64,000 bases of DNA from Mauremys mutica (lineage: Eukaryota; Chordata; Testudines; Geoemydidae), in the NCBI RefSeq assembly GCF_020497125.1, contig NC_059079.1:9629553-9693552 (forward strand), read 5' to 3'. The notes beneath the pieces were generated by a model. That model made no database searches. It was not told where the DNA came from and worked only from the letters and a program-made list of their open reading frames with translations. Within the stretch, counting starts at the first letter, position 1. Each line of letters starts with the position of its first letter. Of the stretch, positions 24,345 through 36,690 are shown in pieces. The position numbers and the translations under genes are program-made.

Positions 24345-25027
24345 CAGTAGAACCTCAGAGTTACAAATACCTTGGGAATGGAGGTTGTTCATAACTCTAA
24401 AATGTTAGTAACTGAACAAAACCTTCTGATTATTCTTTCAAAAGTTTACAACTGAACACTGACTTAATACAAATTTGAAACTTTACTGCGCAGAAGAAAA
24501 ATGCTACTTTTAGCTAGCTTAATATAAATGAAACAAGCACAGAAAGTTTCCTTACTTTCTCAAAAAAAATTAAAATTTTATCTATTTTTTGGGCAGGTTT
24601 CACTACTCGCTGGATCGGCGGGTAGTGATCTATCTATCGGGGGTCGATTTATTGCATCTATTGTAGATGTGATAAAATCGATCCCCAGTCATGCTCCCTG
24701 TCGACTCTGGAACTCCAGCTCGCGAGAGGCGGAACCAGAGTCGACGGGGGAGCAGCAGCGGTTGACTCACCACCGTCCTCACGGCCAGGTAAGTCGACCT
24801 AAGATATGCAACTTCAGCTACGCGAATAGCTTAGGTCGACCCCGCCCTCCCCTGCTACTATAGACCTGGGCTTAGTAGTTTACGTTTAATACAGTAACGT
24901 ACTGTATTTGCTTTTTTTTTTTTTTTGGTCGTCTCCGCTGTGCCTGATTGCATACTGGTTCTAAATGAGGTGTTTGGTTGACTGGTCAGTTCATAACTCT
25001 GGTGTTCGTAACTCTGAGGTTCTACTG
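24345..25027. mobile_element. Tigger/mariner-like element, 683 bp, split by another MITE
   Basis: The left end CAGTAGAACCTCAGAGTTAC and the reverse complement of the right end are the same; over 27 bases the two ends match at 25. The element is flanked by TA on both sides (24343-24344 and 25028-25029), the Tc1/mariner target duplication. Inside, the arms continue to align imperfectly. A second element is inserted at about 24591-24871. No transposase remains. Confidence 0.85.
24591..24871. mobile_element. GC-rich MITE made of three hairpins, nested in a Tigger-like element
   Basis: The left end GGGCAGGTTTCACTAC and the reverse complement of the right end (GCCCAGGTCTATAG) resemble the Harbinger-like ends seen at 35661 and 58639. 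The body has three successive hairpins, at 24640-24686 (arms around TCGATTT/AAATCGATCCCC), 24694-24751 (arms CTCCCTGTCGACTCTGG and CCAGAGTCGACGGGGGAG) and 24793-24840 (arms GTCGACCTAAG and CTTAGGTCGAC). It interrupts the surrounding element between ATTTTTT and TTAGTAG. The 111-codon open frame across it is accidental. Confidence 0.7.
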
Positions 25028-26134
25028 TATAGCTTACTGATGTTTATTGAAAGCAGGATAATTGTGCATTAGCTTTCATGAAGAGTAAAGAAATATTTCT
25101 CATTTATTCAAATAAGTTCTAAGAACATTCCAAAATATCTGGAGGGGAAGATGGGCAGCCTGACCAGCAAGGAAAGAACGCATCCTATCCACGCTCCTAT
25201 TTCTTTCACTTGAGTAAAGTCTTTTTTTCTAGCAATTGCCCAGTTGATTTTGGCCTCACCTAGTGATAAGTGGGGGCAACTGCTGGATCCACTTATATGA
25301 TGGGAAAAGATGAATCATTTTACAAGTCTGCCTTGTACCTCAAGTTGTCACATTCATGCTCTGCTGAGTGTACACCACAAACCGCTTATTCCAATTCTCC
25401 TAATTGCAGCCTCAAATGACCAGCTATCATAAATGTTGTAGAAATAATATGCGAAGAGCGCTAAGAATGAAAATCTCAAGTTTTGAGGTGAAGCAGAAAC
25501 ATTACCTTTGCTGGGACTAATTGTTAAAGAGGAACCTCTTCGCCAAAGATACGGGCACATTCCTGCAAAAACCATTAAAGTGTGCTCTTCCAGCAGCAGT
25601 ACGTATACAGAAAATAATATACCAACAGCATGAAACCACTGAGAACCTAGGCTTAGGATCTTCGGGCTTCCTAACCCTTGCACAAGGTAATACTCTTGAT
25701 TATTTGGCCAAGCACCAATATTCTTTTCTTAGGTGCACATAATTTTGTCACAGAGGAACTAACTCCTGCTGTTAAAGCGTTAACTTCCACAAATCTTTAA
25801 GAGAGAGAGTTTGTATTTGGGCTAGATCATATTGGATTCTTTCCTTCAGCATGTGTGTCACCACTGATTTAGCCTCACAAAACATTGTTAAAAACCATGG
25901 AAAAAGCACCACCCAGAAGCTGTACAATAATGCTGAGGGAAAGAGAAAGAGGCTTCGTTAGTCTGTTACATATGTCAATATGTAAAAACCACCTCAATTG
26001 TAGACACTACCTTGATCTGGAAAGAAAACACAAAACAGAGATCTCAGAAATCTAAGAGTTCCAACTCAGAATTCTGCTCTTGACTGCTGCAGGCCAGAGA
26101 AATTACTTCATTGCTAGAGATTGTAGTTCTTCCA

Positions 26135-26290
26135 TTGAAGTCCATAGATTTTTAAGGCCAGAAGGGTGCCAATTAGATCATCTAGTCCAACATAGGGCCC
26201 ACAGAATTTCATCCAGTTACTCCTGTATTGAGCCTGCTGGACCAGGTCACCAGTGCTCAGCACACTGCAGAACTGAGCTATACATTTTAG
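26135..26290 (-). mobile_element. CR1-family fragment
   Basis: GTCCATAGATTTTTAAGGCC then GAAGGGTGCCAATTAGATCA, TAGTCCAACATAGGGCCCAC and CCAGTTACTCCTGTATTGAG match the CR1-type layout shared with 37380-37545. Reverse orientation, non-coding. Confidence 0.7.
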
Positions 26291-29039
26291 TACCATGAAC
26301 AGCATAATAGTCATTCAGTATGTCTGTTCCTCCTATATTTCCCAGTTTAGTGAATGAGTCTTAGATGTTTTGTTTTCAAACATGACATGGGTGGGGAGAT
26401 CTCTCTTATCAACAAAATTAGGCACCCCCTCAATTCCAACCCTGGTAAAACAAAAAGGGGAAAGACACCATGGAGGGGAAAGCAAAGGAGAAGGTTACAG
26501 GAATATGGCCTCTAAACACTTATAATCTGTTCTGGCTGCATGTTCTATCTGATCTTCTATATGCATGATTATGAAACTGAACCAAGATAGTCCCAATTTT
26601 GTCTTGCTTAACCTGGCCGTTTAAACAATTAACACTTTCTATCATGCTAAGTGCTTGACAAAGGAGAATTCGTGCCTTCTGTAAACTTCAGTCTTCACAA
26701 AGCATACCATTTATATCAGTAGAACAGTAGCAGCAGGACAAAGAAATAACCATTCAGGAAAAGGGACTAATTTGACACAGCTGTAGCAGTTACCATTATT
26801 ACACTGTACGAACTTAAAACCTCACTAAAACAGAAGAGCTAAAATAAAGGTTAACTCAATTGTTTAAATATACACAGATATATTTAAATTTTCTCTACAT
26901 TTTTCAATAAGTCTAATCTTACAACTCTAACTATTAAATAAAGCAATGAACACTACAACCCATTTAATAAAGTAAATCACTTCTTACATTGTTGGTTATT
27001 AGAACTCTAGCTGATCATTTCACAAAAATGCATATGATGTCATATAGTAATTGATTATGATAACTCATCTTGGCCGGTTCAAAATCCCAACCAGAATTAT
27101 TTCCTCTCTAAATCAAAGTGACAAGTCAGATATGATGATGGGTAACTGTAAGAGCTGTTTTATGCTAATATTTAAAAGTAGAAAAAATATGGACATGTTA
27201 AAATTATAATACATCCTCCTTGGATATTTTAAGTTCCTACTAGAGAAACAGTTGTCAGATTCATCTTTCTTAAATGGATATCTGGAAGGAAAACAGTAAT
27301 TAACTGGAACCTGTACATTTTTTAAAATAGGATCACACATATTGTACCAGAGTGTGTGTTAATTACAGCAGCATCATAAGCAGAGCTACAGAATTGGAGA
27401 TTTTAATGTTTCCACTATAAGACCCTATTTTGAGGTGATCTTTAAACACTGTAATCAAATTGGAAACATAGTAGAAGAGATCTCAGTCCAGGAAGATTAT
27501 CCAGAATTTCCAGATCTGAGTAACTTATGTTAATCAACTAAATCTATAATTGAGCCTAAAGAAATGATCTAATTTAGAGAGGTGTTCAGCATCCAAAACC
27601 CCCACTGACATCATGGGAGATGCATTTCTTAGTACACTGGAAAGATCAGGCCAATTTCTTTGGTGCCCAAATATGGATTTTAGGCATTGAACTTTAGCCA
27701 TCCCGGTTTAATAATTTTGGCCTTAAACAATTGTTTTAAAACAAAATTTAAAATTCAGGGAACTAGCTACATTCTTTAAATATGTTTTTAAGCGTCTAGT
27801 TTGGATTCTCTTTCACATTTGTGTAATGTAGAAATTAAACTTGGCAACCACTGGTTTATAAAATGTAATTCTTTTTGGTTAAATGGCCAACCACTGTTAA
27901 CTTTGAAGAGGGGTCTGTACTGCATGAATAAGGTAACTACTCCATCAACAAGTCAAACTAACTTCTATTGCATGTTCTGTGAGATATGCATCGTATTAAA
28001 TGTGACTATTCATTAAAATATATTTCACAACAGTGCACACTGCAGTGTTTCACAAGGAATATACTGTGGAGTCATCTCTATATAATGAGATTCCATGATT
28101 GTCACCTGTGTGTTACTCTGAAGCCTACAGTGTCTGTAGAGTTGGTGTGAGGCAATGTCAACAGCTAGAAGCATAGGTGAGGTCTCTTTTTGTTCAGAAT
28201 ATCACCAGTTTTAATCATCACTGGGATTCGTGGTCTGTTACCATCCAATTTTTCTCATCTATTTTGACTTTACAAATTACACCCATGTGACAGCAAAGCA
28301 TGTATCTACGCCACGCCAAGGGTTCTAGACCACTGGAATATCAGAAATAACTCAACCAATCAATACCCTTACTATACAGCTAATTTGCATGCAACAATTT
28401 AATTGGTTGTATGAAGGCGACATGGTAGATTACATGGCCCCATTACCACAGTTTTTCAAAACCAGCCACACAAACAGAACCAGCACACACAGTAACCACG
28501 AACATTCAGAAACCCTCACTGCCGCATACACCCCTAATTTGCCACCCACATAAATCAACACACAAGATCTCCCAGGTCAATACATACACTCAGTCAGACT
28601 TACCATAAAACCATAAACTTGAATGGCAAAGCTGCGGGTCATTACTAGTGAAGAACACTTTTCAACATTTCTGAAGAGTGGTTACAATCCGAAGAGCAAC
28701 TGTGTAAAGAGGTACTTGCTTATTAAATTCCTCCCTTTGCTTTGAGTCATGCCTGTTTATGGAAGAACCAATAAAGAGCAAACTGTATTCTGCTTCATGC
28801 ATCAACATCACTGCCAAATTAAGTTCTGAATCTTGAACCATTATTATTGCCCATTAGCCACTAACCAGAAAGGACACTACTGGATTTTCCGGGGTTCCCA
28901 GGCTGAGCTTGCTACAATGGCAATTAGGAAAATCTTGTTTTGACTTGTCTACTGAGCAAACTTGATATGGAGGTTATCGGTGGAAAATAAATATGAAATA
29001 CCAATGTGTTAACTTTTGTGACCACAATTAACACTTAAA
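26291..29039. other. Intron with no recognised element
   Basis: AT-rich, mostly non-repetitive sequence. 28250-28640 is somewhat less AT-rich and contains ACACA- and CCAC-rich words, without clear unit structure. I see nothing codable. Confidence 0.45.
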
Positions 29040-29062
29040 AATAATAATAATAATAATAATAA
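29040..29062. repeat. (AAT)n microsatellite
   Basis: About seven AAT units followed by an A-rich tail. Confidence 0.92.
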
Positions 29063-29734
29063 AAAAGAAACATTGACAGGTCTGCCTGGTTCTTGCTTCC
29101 ATGCTGCTTCTCAAGTTCCTCTCCTGACTGGCTGCGTGACTCTTACAGAAGCCATGCTGCGCCACTGATCCCCAGTGGCTGCCTCTAAAGCAGCATCTGA
29201 AGGGATACACAAGGCGTTAAATACAGCTTTAAGCTATATTAAGCACCGGCTAGGATTCTAAGCAGAGGTCTAGTTGGCCTATGGGCATGCTGCTGCCAAG
29301 AACCGCTCTGCTCCTTCCTCTCCCTCCCCCAAGCTCCTGGAAACCCTTCTGCGAGGAGACGTGGCAGAGGGGATTCCATGGGGTATTTGAGAGGAACCGT
29401 GGTTCTGTGGCAGCAGCCCTCCCCATCTGTGCAGTCAGGTGACAGGCAGACAGAACCAGGCCTACCCTTAAAAAAAGGAAAAGAAAAGGGAACTAGCACG
29501 AGACATATCTTGTGAAAATAGACAGTCTCAACCTTATTTTGTTTCAACATCCCTCTCTTCCTTGTCTGAGGTCATATCTCTGTGTGCCACCCATGCTACA
29601 TTGTATCTAAGCTAGACTGTACCTTGACTATTCCTATAAAACACCATACACCAATGGCATTGTACAGTATACTAATGCTCAATAAATAAGAGTGATTTAC
29701 AACTAGACTGGACAAAGTACTATAAAATAAAGAG

Positions 29735-29815
29735 CAGGCAGCAATCCTGCAATGACAGGGGGTGAGCTAGATGATTAAAAAGGTCTTTTCCATCTTTAAT
29801 TTCTGTGAACTCCTT
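29735..29815 (+). mobile_element. CR1 3' end fragment, forward
   Basis: GACAGGGGGTGAGCTAGATG then GGTCTTTTCCATCTTTAATT and TCTGTGAAC is the sense-strand CR1 3' terminus, diverged. The stretch just before it (29571-29690) may be another repeat tail (CTGTACCTTGACT...AACACCATACACCAATGG), but I cannot name it. Confidence 0.6.
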
Positions 29816-31519
29816 TTGACTTATGGTAGTTTTAAACACTGACATTTCTGGTCATTTGAAATTGGGGCTCTTCATTTTAATCACCCAAACATTCAGAGGA
29901 CAGATTCCAAGGTCAAAACTTTTTTCTTATTCCAACTGCGTTATTTCTAACCAGTAACATTCCCAAAATTGTTACTCTTACATACCACATATGTTGCAAT
30001 ATCAGAGTCTAATTTCATGGCCACTCAACACAGACCTCCCATTGAAGCCAACAGGAGTGACTATGGGTGGAACAGCTCCGAAACTGAGCCCTACATTAAA
30101 AAAAGAACTTAAGTCTTTCATCTAAATTTCTTTTCTTTTGTAAATGTATCAGACTTTTAGAGCATGCTTCTGCTCCCAATGACAGGGCTGTTAATACTAC
30201 AACTTTATTTTTTTAATTATACAATTTCAATGTGTGCTTAAGTGAATTTCAAAAATGCACCTAAACTTTTAAAAAATGTAAAGGCAAAGTGAATTCAAAT
30301 CAAAGTTCTTATTCACTTTACTTGCTACTTTTTTGCTATAATGAACACAAAGTTCTGCTTTAAATATTATATGGATATTACAGCCAAGCACAAATACTAT
30401 TTAATGGCTATCTAAACTACAGTACATTTCTAAACTTAATATATTTCTCAGGTCATACATCATTCTAAAGCATCTAGGGCAACCAACTTTAACTAAAACA
30501 TTTAAAGTTATCATTTACATAAGATAATGTGAAATTGCAGCGTCAATATTATTTCTTTCTAACCCAATTAATTCTCTTGCCTTCCAGCATCTATAAATCT
30601 TGCATTCTATTGCTTAAAGATCTGCAGAGATACCTATTGGATATACTAAGATAACTATTGCACTGAAGAAAGAAAATTGTGAACAGTAACCAACTAGATG
30701 AGACCAAACTAAAGCTGAATCAATACTGCATAACTTCCTTTTTCAGTGTCACCTATAATAATAAAAAGGTGTATTTTCCCTCAGAACATGTGTTATGTCT
30801 ATTAATGCTAATGGGAAATATATGAATACATCAGAAGAAACAGACTCACCCTACTTCAAAAAAATTTCCCAATATACATGTACATAGACACATTATCATT
30901 AACATGGCTAATGTAAAACCACTATATAACCTAACTCAAAGTTCTGGGTGAACTACTGCAGACTCTCGACGCTGAAGGGATAACTCTGCTCTGGAATAGT
31001 AGCTCAGAAATTAAACAATTTATAAGTTCATGTCACAACTGGTTTTTGCACTCTTGAAGTAACATGGTGATGGTGGTGCAGCAGTGTCCTAAACAACAGG
31101 AACAGTCTGTGATAGGGAATCAACTGGATCTGGTCCCAAAGATTCTTCCACCATGTTCTCGAAATTTGGAGTTGTAACAGAAGGAGATTCGACTGGAGGA
31201 ACAGAAAGTCCTACTGGATCATCCCTGGATTCTAGTACTTGTTAAGGCTGCAACTGGTTCATCTCTCATTTCCATAAAATATTGTTGGATAATTTTACCA
31301 TGAACAAAACAGGTCCCGTGCCTTTTAAAAGTTCTCCAAGTACCCATTTCACTCCACAACCATAGTTACGAGTCCACACTAAGTCTCCAACATGAAAACA
31401 ACAATGACAAAGTCTCCATTTTTGATCAATTTGCATAGCTCAGGATTTGGCTATAGGTGAGGCAATATCAGGATGAAGCAGTTCCCCACAGGTATGCAAA
31501 GATCACATCAAGAAAAGAG

Positions 31520-31828
31520 TTACAGGTGACTCCTGGATAGCAGCATCTGGTACAAGAAATTGTCTAATGTCTGCTGATGACTCAAAATAGATTTGTTAGT
31601 GGTTAAGGCATGCTTAAGTGTTTGTACAAACCAATCCACAAGTCCATTTGCAGGAGGATAGTATGGAGCAGAGCATATGTGCTGAATTCCAGTTGATAGT
31701 AGGAACTTCTGAAATTCTTCAGAAAAGAATTGAGGTCCACTGTCACTCGCTAACAGTAATGGTAAACCAAACAGGGTAAACAAGGTACAAAGATGTCCAG
31801 TGGTCTTAGTAGCTGTAGAAGAAGTCAT
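31520..31828 (-). pseudogene. Gypsy integrase core relic
   Basis: A 102-codon open frame contains LLASDSGPQFFSEEFQKFL and, further on, APYYPPANGLVDWFVQTLK. These are the second Asp and the Glu regions of the D,D-35-E integrase core. Where family members have NGLAE, this copy has NGLVD, so the catalytic glutamate is replaced by aspartate. The zinc-binding HHCC region and the first Asp lie in other broken frames or are lost. Confidence 0.85.
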
Positions 31829-32153
31829 TCTGAATGGGCATCAACTATGACCAAAAGTCCATGAGAATATGCATCATAGGAGTCTGAAGCCACAACCAAA
31901 GGTGTAAATGAGCCAGGCGAGGACCATGTTGAATTTGCTAACAAATGCTACAGTGCTTTGCCTTCTCAATGTCTTTGTCGATCCCTGGCCACCAGACATA
32001 ACTCCAGGATGTGGCCTTGATACGTACAATGCCAAAATGACCTTCATGAAGAGCTTCCAAAACCTGAGATTGAAGTGATTTCAGAACAATCACTCATATT
32101 CTTTATAAGATGCAACCCTGATTCACAGATAGTTCATATCATGTTGATGTGAA

Positions 32154-32720
32154 TTATGTAAATTGGGGATTACTTTCATCCAGCAATGTACCTTTTAGTA
32201 CCCTTCCATTCACAAGAGAAAGCACATCATCTTTAGTGGTTTCTTTGTTGAAATCTGTACTAGTAATGGGTAACGTATCCATCAAATTGAGATAGAACAT
32301 ATCATCTGAAGTTCCTTTGGGATGATGAGAGCTTGGGCATGGCAGGTGCAACAGCCCAGTAGGACTGCCATGGAATTGAATTGCATAGGAATGAGCTGAA
32401 AGTATCAATGCCCATTGTCGCATATGAGCAGCAGCTAATGATGGAATTTCATGTTTCTGTCCAAAAAATGAAAATAATGGGCACTGATCCATCAGCAAGG
32501 TGAAATGTCTACCATTCAAATATGTATGGAACTTCCAAATTCCAAAGAAAATGCTGAGAGCTTCTTGCTTTATTTGTGCATAGTTCTGAGAAGTAGCAAA
32601 TGCTTGCGAAGCAAAGGCAATTGGTTTCTCCATGTCATTAGGAAAAATACTGTGAAAGAACTGCACCCACAGCATATGGTGAAGCATCACAAGCCAACTG
32701 CAATGGTAGCCAAACAACAA
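32154..32720 (-). pseudogene. Gypsy RNase H region relic
   Basis: The longest open frame of the window (188 codons) starts near the reverse transcriptase-RNase H junction. It contains KPIAFASQAFATSQNYAQI, KQEALSIFFGIWKFHTYLNG and FTLLMDQCPLFSFFG. These match the retroelement RNase H layout PIAYASR.L...E..YSQIE.EALAI.FG...F..YL.GR.F.L.TDH.PL. The TDH motif reads MDQ, so it is probably inactive. Confidence 0.85.
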
Positions 32721-32999
32721 AATGCATAAGAACTTCAGCTGATGTCAAGTTTCTTTGCTTCCTTAAATGCACACTAACACTCTTTAGTCTATTTCCACTT
32801 TTTTCTTTGCTTGTAACAGTTCATATAAAGATGTCAATATGGTCACCAGATTAGGCGGAAATTTATTGTAGTAATTAAGCACTCCTAAGAATGAGCATAA
32901 CTGACATGTTCCTGGCGGTCACACTTGAAGAACTGCCTTCTCTTTCTCTGACAATTTCCTTAAGCTCATAGAATTAATTACACGTCCAAGATATTGAAA

Positions 33000-33500
33000 T
33001 GAAAGTTTGAACAACTCACATTTGCTTCAATGTATCTCAGTCCAGGGTCTTCCAAACGTTGCAAGACAACACCCAAAATTTCAAAGATGATCCTCTTGAT
33101 CCTTTCATGTAACAAGGATGTCATCTAAATAGCACAATTCAGTCCTTTCAGAATCTCATCCAGGACTTTCTGGAACAAGGCAGGTGCCAATGGGATACTA
33201 AAACAAAACATAACAAAAAACGCCTTTTTGTGTGTTGATTGTGAGAAATTTTTGAGATGCAAGATTAATCTTCATTTAGAGGTATGGATGGAGCAAATCC
33301 AATTTATTGATTCCAGCACTAAGAGTAGCAAACAAATCTTCAGTATGAAGTAGTGGCTAATGGTTTGCACATAAAACTGGATTCTGTCATCATCTTGAAA
33401 TTTCACAAATGCAGACAGAGCAATCATTCTTGATCGCTGGTAGGACAGGTGTAACTCTCTCACTATGAGAAACCAGTGACAAGTCTCCAATGTTCATTAT
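33000..33500 (-). pseudogene. Gypsy reverse transcriptase relic
   Basis: CYLDDILVT at 33108-33134 is the palm-domain YxDD motif, followed at once by a stop. Upstream in the element (33272-33490) an open frame holds a diverged fingers/palm segment (DDDRIQFYVQTISHYFIL). Several frame changes separate these pieces. Confidence 0.75.
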
Positions 33501-33762
33501 ATGGTCCAAATCAGCTTCTGCCAGAGGCTCCAGAGCATAAGGCCAAACTCTGAGCTTGCAATATTTTGGCAGACTGTCAGACTAAAGAATGAGCTTCACT
33601 GACACATTGCTCAGCTCTCCAAACTCTTTTTCAAAAACTTTGGAGTCTCTGTCCAGTATTTTTTGAAGATTTCAAGGTGCTTTCATGATTGCCTTGATCT
33701 TAGTCCAATTCACTTTGAACTTCTCATGCCAAGATCTGCCAAATAATGGTGGATACTTTCCG

Positions 33763-34029
33763 TCAATCACATACAAAGGTAAAACAACTGATTATCCATC
33801 TAGTTGAACTTTCACCTGGAGTATTCCTTTTTGGACCAATTTTTCCCCAGTATAAGTTTTTTAAACCATGGAGGTTTCTTCCTGAGGAACTTGTGAAAAT
33901 ATCTCGTGATAGGTAGATACAGACATCAGTGAGATGGGCAGCTCCACTATTAAGTTCCATTCTTGTAGGAACTCCTTCAATCAAGGGTGTGATCCAGATG
34001 ACATTTCTGACTCTAGCTTCTGATAACAC
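33763..34029 (-). pseudogene. Gypsy protease region relic
   Basis: An 88-codon frame contains VPTRMELNSGAAHLTDV. This matches the retropepsin active-site layout (M.IDTGA..S.I), with asparagine in place of the catalytic aspartate. It lies between the zinc knuckle and the reverse transcriptase, as expected. Confidence 0.6.
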
Positions 34030-34239
34030 ATGTAGTGCTACGTTTTAGTCAGTGTCACTAAAATTCTTGTCTTTTTCCACATTACAAATTCCTGACTTCC
34101 ATCCTTTCTTAAGTTCAGTCTTCACAGATGTCTTCTTGGATGGATGGTTACTCTGTGTTGCTGGCTGCTTGACTGTGCAGCACGTCATGACCATGCGTCC
34201 TTTCATCTGGCACTTTTTGCAAATAACTTGTCATGCCCA

Positions 34240-34281
34240 GCAAACCTTTTCACTGTGCATAGTTTCTGCACAATGCCCACA
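34240..34281 (-). pseudogene. CCHC zinc knuckle relic at the gag end
   Basis: Fourteen codons spell CGHCAETMHSEKVC, a perfect CX2CX4HX4C zinc knuckle. Known function: binding of element RNA by nucleocapsid. A stop follows two codons later. Confidence 0.75.
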
Positions 34282-34342
34282 TGGAAATTACTTATATTTA
34301 CATGATCTTCTGTTTCACCATGCACGAGATGAACTTTTTGGT

Positions 34343-34816
34343 TCACACTAAATTCCAGAGAATCCTTCTCTGTGGTTTCCATTGCAATAACTCTTCAACA
34401 GGTTTTCTGCATGTAAGCGCTAATACAGTCAGTAACTTCCTCCGGACCTGGTGATTGCATAATCCAGAGACTAACTGGTCACACAGGGCATCACTTAATG
34501 TTTGTCCAAACTGACAATGTTCTGACAACTTCCTTAGAGCAGCAACAAACTGTGTTACCAACTCTCCACTTCCCTTATCGTTGCTGATGAAACCAAAATT
34601 GTTCTGCTATCATTGACGGGGCAGGAGAAAAATGTTCCTTCATTGCTGCAGTAGTTGCGACATATGTGAGGGTTCCAGGCAAAGCTGGAGAAAATATATG
34701 AATGGTCATGACCTGCCTTCATACCCATCACTGTCAGCAAGATTGAAACTCTTTGTAACATGCAACACTATTTCAGATGGACAAACTGCTGAAAACTTTT
34801 GAGGTACATCCCCCAT
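34343..34816 (-). pseudogene. Gypsy gag relic
   Basis: A possible start codon lies at 34816-34814 (MGDVPQKF). In another frame at 34343-34561 the capsid-like segment VTQFVAALRKLSEHCQFGQT is followed by LCDQLVSGL. This resembles the Ty3/Gypsy gag core (FV..LR.LSEHC.FG..L...L.D.LV.G). Frameshifts and stops separate the two. Confidence 0.75.
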
Positions 34817-35364
34817 GATTCACAAGTGTTGTTGAACTCACCACCACTGTCCCCCCAAAAATGGCATTTCACTATGCTCCTGTTGAACGTCATGCCTCCT
34901 GGACATCTCCTGCCATAGGAAAACTGTTCTTATTTCTTACTGCACTTTCTGCACTCGATCACCCTCTACTGGCTGTGTGCTTACATTGCAAAATGCAGAA
35001 TTCTTCCTTTGACTGTACTTGGGCTCCCTCTGCTGGCTATAGATGCTCAGTGCAGGCTACAGGCTGTTTGCCTGACTGGCTTGCCAAAGAGGTCAGTCAA
35101 GATGGTTGCTTGCTTCCAACTTCACTGCTTTGTTTGAACAGGGCCAACAGCAGCAACAGCAAAAACCTCTTCCTTTGTTCTGCTTCTACTTGCCTGCTTC
35201 CCGCTCTCTATATGGCTGATTTCAGTTGTATCTGAAGCAAAAAGCAGCAGCCTTTTGCTTCTATGAGATCTTCTGACCCCTTTTTATAGTATTTTTTGCT
35301 AACTTCATCTTCTTGTTGTTCAAGCAATGAGAGCACTGGACACTCGTGGGATATAAATCTTGCC

Positions 35365-35590
35365 TCGCCAATGTTATAACTGGACCCAGAAGCAGATAGA
35401 CTGACACAGAGGAAGCAGATAGAAAGACAGCTCTCTCCTGTGCTCGCTTTACTGTTCTTGCAGCAAAACTGAAACCAGCACGAAAGTGAGGCTTTGCACT
35501 GGGGAGGCACGGCAGTGCTCAAACATTTAAAGGGCCTGAGCATCACATTCAGTTTGTATGCTTTGGGTTTTATTACACAGTAGGAAAGCA
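35365..35590 (-). repeat. Probable 5' LTR end and primer-binding region of the Gypsy relic
   Basis: On the minus strand the text ends AGTTATAACA, followed by TTGGCGAGGCAAG. This looks like an LTR terminating in ACA with a downstream primer-binding-like stretch. Upstream it includes CCCTTTAAATG, a possible TATA-like site. The start (TGTGTAATAAAACCC) is a guess, as no second LTR was found for comparison. Confidence 0.45.
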
Positions 35591-35660
35591 ATCCTGTAGA
35601 TTTTTAAGTCATTAGGAGTAGGATCACATCCACTGAGTGAATTTAGTCCCCTGAAAGTAA

Positions 35661-35945
35661 GGCCTAGTCTACAGTAGAAAATTAGGTCAGTTTAACTACA
35701 TTATTCAGGGGTGTGAAAAATCCACACTCCTGAGCAGTGTTGCTAAAATGACCTAAATCCCTCGGTGGACAGTGCTAGGTCGACAGAAGAATTCTTCTGT
35801 CAACTGTCAACCTAGCTATCACCTCTCAGAGAGGTGGATTACCTACGCTGATGGGAGAACCCCCTCACAGGCATACATAGTGTCTACTCTGAAGCACTGC
35901 AGTGGCGCAGCTGTGAGCTGTAGCATTTTAAGTGTAGACAAGCCC
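35661..35945. mobile_element. Harbinger-like MITE, 285 bp
   Basis: The left end TAAGGCCTAGTCTACA and the reverse complement of the right end, TAAGGGCTTGTCTACA, are inverted repeats flanked by TAA (35658-35660) and TTA (35946-35948). The ends match those of the element at 58639. A centre hairpin (CTAGGTCGACAGAAGAATTC and its mirror) is visible. There is no transposase. The 3-bp TWA flank suggests PIF/Harbinger; a different family is possible. Confidence 0.7.
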
Positions 35946-36419
35946 TTAGACACTTAATCTAGGCACAGAGTGGATAGGAACTAAGTGAAATTTTTCCCTT
36001 TTGTCCCCAAATAGCTCTTTCAGTCCATCTCAGTAGTTCTCTGCAGCATCTCTGCTCTTCCAGACCTACCAACCAATCGGGTACTGACATGGCCCCTATT
36101 ACAAAGTAGAATTTGAGCACTTCAGTCTTGGATGCATTTATCCTTATAAGACCGGTGTGACGCAGGGAAGTTCTATTATCATCCTTTTTACAGATGGGAA
36201 GCTGATCCATGGAGACACTTAGGACTTGTCTATATGAGCACTAAGGGTCCAGAGTGTGCACTGACGTACCCAGCTTTGAAACAGAGTAGATTAAAGTGCG
36301 CTGCAGAACTTTTAGCGCATGGTAGCAGGGTTCATACAGACACTTTGGTGCAGCCAGCTAGTGTGGGGTAGATTTGCATCCCAGCTTACTCTGAATTAAG
36401 TGTTAATAGACAAGCTCTA

Positions 36420-36690
36420 AGGCCCAGATTTTCAAATTCCAACAACTGTCAATGGGATTTAGACTCTTAAGTGCCTAAATCACTTTTGAAAAGGCGATTT
36501 GGCTCCTAAACCAGTTAGGCACTGTGATGCTAAGTGCAGCAACACCAAATAGCTTTAAAAATCTGGGCCTAAGTGACTTGCTCAAGGTCTCACAGGAATT
36601 CTTGCAGAGGGTCAGACTTGACAGACCTAGGAATTGAACCAGAGAGTCTCCCAGGTCAGAGTCTAGCACCCGAATCAATGGACCATCCTT
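36420..36690 (-). repeat. CORE/MIR-like SINE
   Basis: On the minus strand it reads ATGGTCCATTGATTCGGGTG (A-box-like), CTCTGGTTCAATTCCTAG (B-box-like), then CTGTGAGACCTTGAGCAAGT, the conserved core. It ends with a tail rich in TTAGGCACTTAAGAGTCTAAATC. Long enough to be a near-full copy. Confidence 0.7.

Larger units (their letters stand above)
31000..35590 (-). mobile_element. Degenerate Ty3/Gypsy LTR retrotransposon, gag-pol order intact
   Basis: Reading the minus strand from 35.6 kb down, the order is 5' LTR/leader, gag, zinc knuckle, protease, reverse transcriptase (CYLDDILVT at 33108-33134), RNase H, then integrase. Pol has integrase last, the Ty3/Gypsy order. All parts carry stops and frameshifts. 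No 3' LTR is seen near 30.9-31.2 kb, so the 3' end is missing or too diverged. The element sits wholly within the FAF1 intron, in the same orientation as the gene. Confidence 0.88.
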
